Shown piece after piece: positions 57,808 through 64,000 of a stretch of DNA of 64,000 nucleotides. The translations under genes were made by a program, and so were the position numbers. Under the pieces are notes generated by a model. It saw only the letters and a program-made list of their open reading frames with translations. It was not told where the DNA came from and did no database searches. Origin of the DNA: Flagellimonas oceani (lineage in GTDB: Bacteria > Bacteroidota > Bacteroidia > Flavobacteriales > Flavobacteriaceae); contig NZ_CP049616.1 of NCBI RefSeq assembly GCF_011068285.1, positions 62,001 to 126,000 of the forward strand. The letters run 5' to 3'. Every line of letters begins with the position of its first letter. Position 1 is the first letter of the stretch.

Positions 57808-59617
57808 CCACTACGGGAAGTGTCAGTTCCGTCCCGTCCAAATCAATGGTTAATTTTGTTCCCGGTTCCGGCCATAGGGTAAACTCCTTGTCACTGGAAA
57901 AAATCATAAGTCCGATTTGCTGGCCTTTTGGAATGATCTGGTCATCTGGCATCAACTCAAATTCCACTTTATAAAACTTTTTGGGAACCAAAGGTTTACT
58001 TTCGGTCAGCGAGCTATGGTTTTGAGGATCGGCCCATCCACGGGTGATGATATTGTCGGTTATCTTGGTGTTCAAGGCTTCAGACCATGGTAGGGATACC
58101 AACCAAACCGATAAATTGGCAGCAGGTTTGCTGCTCGCCAGTTTTATTTTGATTTTGGGTACCCCGGAAATGTGCGCATCCTCGGCCAAGGGAGCTGTAA
58201 CGTACAACAATCTGTGTTCCGATGCTTTGGCCATGGCCAAATCGGCCCCTGAAAAGTTATAATCGTCCGTAAGGGTTTCAGTGCCTTGTTTCTTGGTTTT
58301 TAGAGGCGTCAACTTTCCAGATTTTAACCCGCCTTTGGTCGGATATAAGCTTACATCTATTGCATCCGGATTCGGGTAATCGGCATAGGCGGTAGGGTTG
58401 TCTTTTTTGTCGTTTTCCCTAACGATCCATGCCTTTGGGCCGTTTTCTACCCCGTTTTCCACCCCAAAAAGGTATCGGGTGAACCATCGGTTCATCATGG
58501 AAATAGGAGGCGGTCCCCCATGACCGTTTTGATGGTAGTAGATTTGCGTGGGCAGCCCCATTTCCTTGGCTTTTTTATAGATGCGGTAGCTGTGTTCGGG
58601 CATCACGTTCCAGTCGTTAAAACCGTGCGACATCAAAAGTGCGGCCTTCATGGGTTTCATATCGTTCAGATAGTCCCTTCCGGCCCAAAAATCATTGTAG
58701 TCACCTGTTATGCGGTCTTGTCCGTTCTTCATTTCGGTGTCACGTACCACCTTATTGTTTCTAGCTCGTTTGGATTCATCGCCGCTATGGATAAAATCGT
58801 ATAGCACATCAATATCTTCGCCCAAATATCCGCCGGGCGAACGTACTAGTCCGTTGGAACGGTAATAATGATAGTACGAAGTATTCGGTGCAATTGGAAT
58901 TATGGCCTCAAGTCCTTCAACGCCCGTTGTAGCTGCTGCGAGCGGAATGGTTCCGTTGTACGAAGTGCCTGTCATGCCCACTTTTCCTGTGGACCAGTAG
59001 GCTTTCACTTCGGTATCGCCATCTCGTTCCGAATAGCCCTTTGCCCTTCCATTGAGCCAATCTATCACCGCTTTGGGTGCCAAAGATTCATTGTCGCCAC
59101 CAACCGTAGGGGCACCGTCGGAAAGCCCGGTTCCCGGCGAAGAGGAGTGTACAACTATATAGCCCCGTGGAACCCATGTCATTATTTGCGAATTGGATAT
59201 GATGGGGCGCTCACCAAGGCGCATTACCTCAGGATGTTTTCTAGGTTTTCCCGGTTCGCCCAGCTCGTGTTTAACATCCCAAAAAATTCCCTTGTCCAGT
59301 CCTGCGGTCCCGGCGTAATAGGGGCTTGATTCATAAATTACAGGTAATTTCAACCCTTCGGACTCTGTTTGCTCTGGCCGGGTTACATCCACGTGCATGC
59401 GATCTAATTTTCCGTCGCCGTCAGAATCAAAAGTGGTCTCGACCCAAAGATCATGGCGTATCCATTTACTTGGGTCGGAGAAGGCCTTTACTACTTGTGC
59501 TTCGCCATTTTCAAAAAAAGGGGATGCCTTTTCAGCCATTTGACCCTGTACAGAAAAGGTAAAGGCCAATAGAAATGTTGCAAGTCCCCAATAATTTTTT
59601 GATGATCGGTTTATCAT
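57788..59617 (-). CDS. Secreted Xaa-Pro dipeptidyl-peptidase / CocE-family hydrolase
   Basis: The 609-residue protein has a signal peptide (ending V-Q-G-Q at about residue 26). The S15 catalytic triad is visible: Ser in KVGMTGTSYNGTIPLAAA, Asp in LMSHGFNDWNVMPEHS, His in YHQNGHGGPP. DSDGDGKLDRMHVDVTRPE near the N-terminus is typical of PepX-like X-prolyl aminopeptidases, and a C-terminal jelly roll follows. It should act on Pro-containing peptides outside the cytoplasm. It is upstream of and overlaps the DUF2971 gene. Confidence 0.88.
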   Translation of the reverse strand: MINRSSKNYWGLATFLLAFTFSVQGQMAEKASPFFENGEAQVVKAFSDPSKWIRHDLWVETTFDSDGDGKLDRMHVDVTRPEQTESEGLKLPVIYESSPYYAGTAGLDKGIFWDVKHELGEPGKPRKHPEVMRLGERPIISNSQIMTWVPRGYIVVHSSSPGTGLSDGAPTVGGDNESLAPKAVIDWLNGRAKGYSERDGDTEVKAYWSTGKVGMTGTSYNGTIPLAAATTGVEGLEAIIPIAPNTSYYHYYRSNGLVRSPGGYLGEDIDVLYDFIHSGDESKRARNNKVVRDTEMKNGQDRITGDYNDFWAGRDYLNDMKPMKAALLMSHGFNDWNVMPEHSYRIYKKAKEMGLPTQIYYHQNGHGGPPPISMMNRWFTRYLFGVENGVENGPKAWIVRENDKKDNPTAYADYPNPDAIDVSLYPTKGGLKSGKLTPLKTKKQGTETLTDDYNFSGADLAMAKASEHRLLYVTAPLAEDAHISGVPKIKIKLASSKPAANLSVWLVSLPWSEALNTKITDNIITRGWADPQNHSSLTESKPLVPKKFYKVEFELMPDDQIIPKGQQIGLMIFSSDKEFTLWPEPGTKLTIDLDGTELTLPVVGGKIKF

Positions 59618-59752
59618 AAAATCAATTTTTTATAATTCCTTGCTTTTAAGGAATGTGCTCCTAATATACTAAATCTTGAATAGGGATTTGGTCTTTGAAT
59701 TCACCAAAACATTGTTTTTATTTACCTTTAACAGCTATTTTAACGGAACGCC

Positions 59753-61726
59753 TTGATTTCAAAAACCACCATAGACCAAGTATATGAAACCGCCCGATTG
59801 GAGGAGGTGATCGGTGATTTTGTGCAATTGAAGAAATCGGGTTCCAATTTTAAGGGACTGAGCCCCTTTACGGATGAGCGTACGCCCAGTTTTATGGTAT
59901 CCCCGGTTAAGCAGATTTGGAAGGATTTCAGTAGCGGCAAAGGGGGCAATGTTGTCGCTTTTTTGATGGAGCACGAACATTTTACCTATCCCGAGGCCAT
60001 AAAATACTTGGCGAAAAAGTACAATATTGAAATAGAGGAAACGGAACAGACGGATGAGCAAAAGGAGCAGGCCAACGAGCGGGAAAGTATGTATTTGGTT
60101 TCCGAGTACGCCCAAAAGTATTTTGCCGAAACCCTTTGGGAATCCGAACCGGGCAAAGCCATAGGCCTTACCTATTTTAAGGAGCGTGGCTTTACCGATG
60201 CTACCATAAAAAAGTTTGGTCTAGGCTATAGTTTGGACGAATGGGAGGCTTTTACCAAAGCGGCTTTGGACAAAGGTTACCAATTGGAGTTCTTGGAAAA
60301 AACAGGTCTTACCATTGTGAAGGAGCAGGGTGGTGGTGAAAATCGAAGGTTTGATAGGTTCAAGGGCAGGGTAATGTTTCCCATCCATTCCATGAGTGGC
60401 AGGGTGCTTGGATTTGGAGGCCGTATTTTGACCAATGATAAAAAAGCGGCCAAATACCTTAACTCCCCTGAGAGCGATATTTATCATAAAAGCAAGGTGC
60501 TTTATGGGATTTACTACGCAAAGCAGGCCATCGCCAAGGAGGATAATTGTTTTTTGGTTGAAGGGTATACGGATGTGATCCAGATGTATCAGCGTGGTGT
60601 GGAGAATGTGGTGTCCTCGAGCGGAACGGCACTCACTCCTGAGCAGATACGGCTCATCAATAGGCTCACCAAAAACATTACCGTTTTGTTTGATGGGGAT
60701 GCCGCGGGATTACGCGCTTCTTTGCGAGGTATCGACCTAATTTTGGAACAGGGGATGAACGTGAAGGTCTGCACTTTTCCCGAAGGTGAAGACCCCGATA
60801 GCTTTGCGAAAAACAATACTTACGAGGATTTGGTGCAGTACTTGGATGAAAATGCCAAAGATTTTATCCAGTTCAAGACTTCGTTGTTGGCCAAAGAGGC
60901 GGCCAATGATCCCATAAAGCGGGCTGATACGGTTAGGGATATTGTAAACAGCATCAGTAAGATTCCGGACAGAATACGGCAAGAGATTTATATTCAGGAA
61001 TGTGCAAGAATGATGCAGATTTCCGAAGATGTGCTGTACAATACCTTGGCCCAGATTGATAAAAAGCATCAGACCGATGCCTCCAAAAAGGTAAAACAGG
61101 AGCAAAAAGCCTTCGAAGTCGTAAAGAATGATGCCGTAGTCGAGAAGGTGGATGTGCAATACGAGCTGGAACGAAAGATCATAGAGGTGCTTCTATTGTA
61201 CGGCAATCAAAGGCAGGAGTTTGAAGATTTGGTGCTCAAGGAAAATGAAGAGGGCGAATTGGTGCTGGAGCCTGAAGTCTCCGAGGCGAAGGTGTATGAA
61301 AAAGTGTATTTAGATCTTCAAGAGGATGAGATTGAACTGACCAATGAGCAGTTCAAGAACATTTATTACAAGTTGATCGAGAAGTTGAACGAGGATTCGG
61401 AGTTTTCGATCAATACTTTTTTGTCGGATCTGGACCAAGAAACGGTTTCCCAGGTTTCGTCAATTTTAATGGAAGAGGAACAGTATGTCCTGCACGATTG
61501 GGAACGACGTGATATCTATCCAAAAGAAAAACAAACAGGTGTGGCACAATTGGTAGGGGAGACCATTCTTACCTTGCGCTGTAATTTGATCAAAAACCGA
61601 ATCGAAAAGCTCAAGGAGAGAACCGTGGATAGCCAGGGCGACCATACGGAGGTCTTGGAGGAAATCATGAACTATCTGCAGCTCAATAAATTATTGAACG
61701 CGAAGTTGAACCGAGTACTTTCTTAA
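59753..61726 (+). CDS. dnaG: DNA primase with zinc-free N-terminal domain
   Basis: The 657-residue protein makes RNA primers at the fork. The TOPRIM core is intact: FLVEGYTDVIQMYQ and VLFDGDAAGLRASLRG, and a C-terminal helicase-binding region follows. The N-terminal CHC2 zinc domain keeps its fold residues (LKKSGSNFKGLSPF, DERTPSFMVSPVKQIW). However, the four ligand positions are Ser37, Thr40, Asp58 and Ser61 instead of Cys, His, Cys, Cys, so zinc cannot be bound in the usual way. The start is TTG at 59753; no ATG is near. It is a single gene after a divergent CocE hydrolase. Confidence 0.94.
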   Translation: MISKTTIDQVYETARLEEVIGDFVQLKKSGSNFKGLSPFTDERTPSFMVSPVKQIWKDFSSGKGGNVVAFLMEHEHFTYPEAIKYLAKKYNIEIEETEQTDEQKEQANERESMYLVSEYAQKYFAETLWESEPGKAIGLTYFKERGFTDATIKKFGLGYSLDEWEAFTKAALDKGYQLEFLEKTGLTIVKEQGGGENRRFDRFKGRVMFPIHSMSGRVLGFGGRILTNDKKAAKYLNSPESDIYHKSKVLYGIYYAKQAIAKEDNCFLVEGYTDVIQMYQRGVENVVSSSGTALTPEQIRLINRLTKNITVLFDGDAAGLRASLRGIDLILEQGMNVKVCTFPEGEDPDSFAKNNTYEDLVQYLDENAKDFIQFKTSLLAKEAANDPIKRADTVRDIVNSISKIPDRIRQEIYIQECARMMQISEDVLYNTLAQIDKKHQTDASKKVKQEQKAFEVVKNDAVVEKVDVQYELERKIIEVLLLYGNQRQEFEDLVLKENEEGELVLEPEVSEAKVYEKVYLDLQEDEIELTNEQFKNIYYKLIEKLNEDSEFSINTFLSDLDQETVSQVSSILMEEEQYVLHDWERRDIYPKEKQTGVAQLVGETILTLRCNLIKNRIEKLKERTVDSQGDHTEVLEEIMNYLQLNKLLNAKLNRVLS

Positions 61727-61733
61727 AGTATAA

Positions 61734-61764
61734 AACCCCTTCCAATGTTGTTTTGAAAGGGGTT
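61734..61764 (-). terminator. Terminator of the NarL-type regulator gene
   Basis: AACCCCTT and AAGGGGTT (61734-61741 and 61757-61764) form the stem. Read on the minus strand it is followed by TTTT directly after the stem, as expected for the gene ending at 61794. Confidence 0.7.
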
Positions 61765-61793
61765 CCCACAATAGTTGGTTTGGTTGGGTATTC

Positions 61794-62423
61794 CTAATAG
61801 AGTTCCAGTGCTTTGGCCTGTTGAAGCAAGTCCACCAAATTATCCACGTTCAATTTTTTCATCAAACGGGCTTTGTAGGTGCTCACGGTTTTTTCGTTTA
61901 GGTTCAACCCCTCGGCAACTTCTTTGTTTCGTTTGCCGCTCGCCAATAGTTTAAGTACTTCGACCTCTCTGGAAGAAAGTTTTCTAAAAAATCTGCGCGG
62001 TTTTTGGGTTCCCTCGTCAAAAGCAAGGCGTTGGGCCAGTTCGTTGGTGATGAACATGTTGCCTTCGCTTACTTTTTTAACCGCTGTGATAATGTATTCC
62101 AAATCAGCGGTTTTGGATAAGTAGCCAAATGCTCCGGCGCGAATTGTACTAAGGGCGTAAACATCTTCGGACTGCCCGCTGTACATTAGCGTTTTAATGT
62201 CCGGAAATTCCAATTTCATTTTTCTTAGTGTGGCGATTCCGTTGATTTCCGGAATATCCATTTCTAAAATAACAACGTCTGGATTTACGTCTTTTAGCGT
62301 TTTAAAAAGCTCTTCTGTAGTAGATACATCCGCAATGACTTCAATATCCGAGCTCGTTTCAAGTACCTGTCTTATACCAAGCCTAACAATAGGATGGTTG
62401 TCAGCAATCAATACTTTAATCAT
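61794..62423 (-). CDS. NarL/FixJ-type response regulator with atypical receiver
   Basis: The 209-residue protein has a receiver domain (1-120: MIKVLIADNHPIVRLGIRQV; the Lys in GYLSKTADLE). A C-terminal LuxR helix-turn-helix follows (about 145-205: LSSREVEVLKLLASGKRNKE, LNEKTVSTYKARLMKKLNV). The strand that should end in the phosphoacceptor Asp reads DVVILEMDIPEING. Aligned to the usual D-V-V-L-L-D-x-x-M-P, the acceptor is Glu54, with an Asp two residues on, and the acidic pair near the start is Asp-Asn. No sensor kinase is adjacent. It may work without phosphorylation. Confidence 0.92.
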   Translation of the reverse strand: MIKVLIADNHPIVRLGIRQVLETSSDIEVIADVSTTEELFKTLKDVNPDVVILEMDIPEINGIATLRKMKLEFPDIKTLMYSGQSEDVYALSTIRAGAFGYLSKTADLEYIITAVKKVSEGNMFITNELAQRLAFDEGTQKPRRFFRKLSSREVEVLKLLASGKRNKEVAEGLNLNEKTVSTYKARLMKKLNVDNLVDLLQQAKALELY

Positions 62424-62522
62424 TATGAAACGGTTTATTTAGTGAATGGTTAGCTGCTAATACTTAAAGTATATAGCGACCAAGATAACAATTTAATGAT
62501 GTAAAATTGTAACTTTTTTCTT

Positions 62523-62547
62523 AAAACCATAGTTTTTCTATGGTTTT
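62523..62547 (-). terminator. Hairpin terminator between nadE and the regulator gene
   Basis: AAAACCATAG and CTATGGTTTT form a perfect 10-bp stem around five T. T-runs occur on both strands; for nadE on the minus strand the tail is only TTTT within the stem. Confidence 0.6.
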
Positions 62548-62581
62548 TTTCGTTTTGGATTAAGGTTTTTCTGTTGAAATG

Positions 62582-63370
62582 TTATCTTAACCCTTGTGGG
62601 ATCTCGCAAATAGGTATCGGAACCATCTTATGTTTGTTTGCAGTATTATATCTTTTGTATATAATGAAAATTTCTTTCTCCCTGTCAGAAAAATCATCGG
62701 AAGTCTTGCCTTGCTCATCCATTTTCATGGCCCACTCCAATTCTGGGTACGATGCGCCTATTTGGTCTTCATCGGTTCTACTGTCTCCCCAAAGACCATC
62801 CGTGGGTGCCGCTTCCATAATATCTTGGTTCACTCCAAGCACGCGTCCAAGTTCGTATACCTCTGTTTTTAACAAGTCGGCAATGGGGCTAAGGTCAACG
62901 CCCCCATCACCGTATTTTGTGTAGAACCCGATTCCGAAATCTTCCACTTTGTTTCCGGTTCCGGCAACCAAATATCCTTTTAGGGCGGCGAAATAGTAAA
63001 GCGTGGTCATACGAAGTCGTGCCCTTGTATTGGCAAGTGACATAAAACGGTCTTCCTCCTTGTCCACTTTTGGGAAGGCGTCCACCAGAGTGTCGAACAC
63101 AGGTGTCAGGTCAACCGGTTGACGGGATACGTTTGGAAAGTTTTCAATTAACCAATCAATATGTCTGTCGGCACGGGTAACTTGGTTTTCGCCTTGGTGA
63201 ATGGGCATCTCCAAACATAAAAGGTCCAATCCGGTCTTGGCACAGAGCGTTGAGGTTACTGCAGAATCAATCCCACCTGAGACACCAATTACAAAACCTT
63301 TGCATTTTGCATTTTCGGCGTACGTTTTTAACCAATCAACAATATGGGCGATTACCTTTTCTGTTTGCAT
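62582..63370 (-). CDS. nadE: NAD(+) synthase (ammonia-dependent)
   Basis: The 262-residue protein has the PP-loop GFVIGVSGGIDSAVTSTLCA, NTRARLRMTTLYYFAAL, LVAGTGNKVEDFGIGFYTKY, GDGGVDLSPIADLLKTEVY, and ends in PICEIPQGLR. It amidates deamido-NAD with ammonia. No glutaminase domain is attached. It is divergent from gldB, a neighbourhood often seen in Flavobacteria. Confidence 0.95.
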   Translation of the reverse strand: MQTEKVIAHIVDWLKTYAENAKCKGFVIGVSGGIDSAVTSTLCAKTGLDLLCLEMPIHQGENQVTRADRHIDWLIENFPNVSRQPVDLTPVFDTLVDAFPKVDKEEDRFMSLANTRARLRMTTLYYFAALKGYLVAGTGNKVEDFGIGFYTKYGDGGVDLSPIADLLKTEVYELGRVLGVNQDIMEAAPTDGLWGDSRTDEDQIGASYPELEWAMKMDEQGKTSDDFSDREKEIFIIYKRYNTANKHKMVPIPICEIPQGLR

Positions 63371-63436
63371 ATCTTACTATTTAGATTCTATAAATTACCT
63401 TTGTGCCCTGTAAATTTAATCCCTGTGTCCTTAAAA

Positions 63437-64000
63437 ATGAAGCGGTTGTTCAAATACTTTACCATTACCGTGTTGAGATGTTTTGTTTTGACGTTGATTT
63501 TATCCATTTCTTCATGTGGTGAAACCGATAAGACCGAAGAGGAAATCGCTAAGATTCCCGTGGATTTGAAAATATCAAGGTTTGATCGGGAATTTGCAAC
63601 TGCCTCTACCAGTGACATTCACAAATTAAAAGCGAAGTATCCCTATTTGTTCCCGGAACAGTTTCCCGATAGTGTTTGGTCGGCCAAATTGACCGATACG
63701 CTTCAAATTGAACTTTCCGACGAGGTAGCTAAGGAATTTGGTGATTTTGAGCAGGAAGCTGCAGATTTGGAATCGCTCTTTAAACATATCAAATATTATT
63801 TCCCTGGCACCGAAACACCGCATGTCGTTACACTGACCTCCGATGTTCGTTACGAAAGCCGGATTATCTTGGTAGACTCTTTGTTGTTGATAGGACTTGA
63901 CAATTATTTGGGAGAGGACCATCATTTTTATGAAGGTATGCAGCGGTATATTGCATCATCACTGGATAAAAAATTCTTGACCTCGGACGTGGCCAGCGCA
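63437..64000 (+). CDS. gldB: Gliding motility lipoprotein GldB (N-terminal part)
   Basis: The frame from ATG at 63437 runs off the window after 188 codons without a stop. It starts MKRLFKYFTITVLRCFVLTL and has a lipobox L-S-I-S-S-C-G at about residue 26, so it is a lipoprotein. Then come VDLKISRFDREFATA, LKAKYPYLFPEQFPDSVWSA and the LVDSLLLIGLDNYLG stretch, which match GldB, a protein needed for gliding. The starts of nadE and gldB are 66 bp apart on opposite strands. Confidence 0.88.
   Translation, partial: MKRLFKYFTITVLRCFVLTLILSISSCGETDKTEEEIAKIPVDLKISRFDREFATASTSDIHKLKAKYPYLFPEQFPDSVWSAKLTDTLQIELSDEVAKEFGDFEQEAADLESLFKHIKYYFPGTETPHVVTLTSDVRYESRIILVDSLLLIGLDNYLGEDHHFYEGMQRYIASSLDKKFLTSDVASA

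Overview
The window is chromosomal DNA of a gliding marine-type member of the Flavobacteriaceae. A genus close to Muricauda/Allomuricauda is likely, but the sequence alone does not prove it. Supporting signs are gldA and gldB, a PDH E1-beta next to etfBA, a two-piece MetH, many proteins with Bacteroidetes-type signal peptides ending in A-Q or lipoboxes, and -7 boxes of the Bacteroidetes form TAnnTTTG. Shine-Dalgarno sequences are poor, and several TTG or GTG starts have no ATG alternative. Genes are dense on both strands. I see no rRNA, tRNA, CRISPR array, prophage or integrase.

Layout. 1-8013: etfBA (minus), divergent PDH E1-beta, an outer-membrane DUF5686 protein, and soluble and membrane pyrophosphatases. 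8014-11195 (minus): a TonB-like protein, a secreted serine hydrolase, a small unknown protein and a deoxynucleoside kinase. 11320-38396: a large sulfur, methionine and one-carbon block. It holds metK behind a long leader, a secreted CocE-type hydrolase, a SAM (S-box) riboswitch driving a MetX-aspartokinase-homoserine dehydrogenase fusion with metZ, an Rrf2 regulator, the sulfate assimilation operon (DUF2061, cysH, cysD, cysN, siroheme reductase, SUMT, ferredoxin-NADP reductase), an AraC/SDR pair, and a second S-box driving split metH and metF plus envelope genes.

38399-40837 (minus): a PLP decarboxylase and gldA. 41084-45141: an aromatic amino acid operon (prephenate dehydratase, aminotransferase, prephenate dehydrogenase, DAHP synthase/chorismate mutase) preceded by a leader peptide and terminator that form a classical attenuator. 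45274-53021: small envelope proteins, rsgA-dtd-mazG-like, aroA, queA, rlmN and a polyprenyl synthase, with heptameric repeats between the last two. 53131-55583: an ECF sigma factor, a candidate anti-sigma protein and an outer-membrane protein. 55634-64000: small proteins, a second CocE hydrolase, dnaG, a NarL-type regulator, nadE and the start of gldB.

How it works together. Sulfate is activated and reduced by the cys operon, and siroheme and ferredoxin electrons are supplied by genes in the same operon. Sulfide enters homocysteine through MetX and MetZ. Methylation uses MetH with MetF, and MetK makes SAM, which feeds back on two S-box riboswitches. An operator-like inverted repeat overlaps the predicted transcription start of the cys operon, just downstream of the Rrf2 gene.

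Most worth a second look: a GIY-YIG nuclease gene tightly bracketed by inverted REP-like palindromes inside the methionine operon, with another palindrome of the same family 8 kb away; the Phe/Tyr-rich attenuator; a DnaG that has lost all four zinc ligands; a response regulator with Glu at the phosphoacceptor position; and period-7 intergenic repeat arrays.
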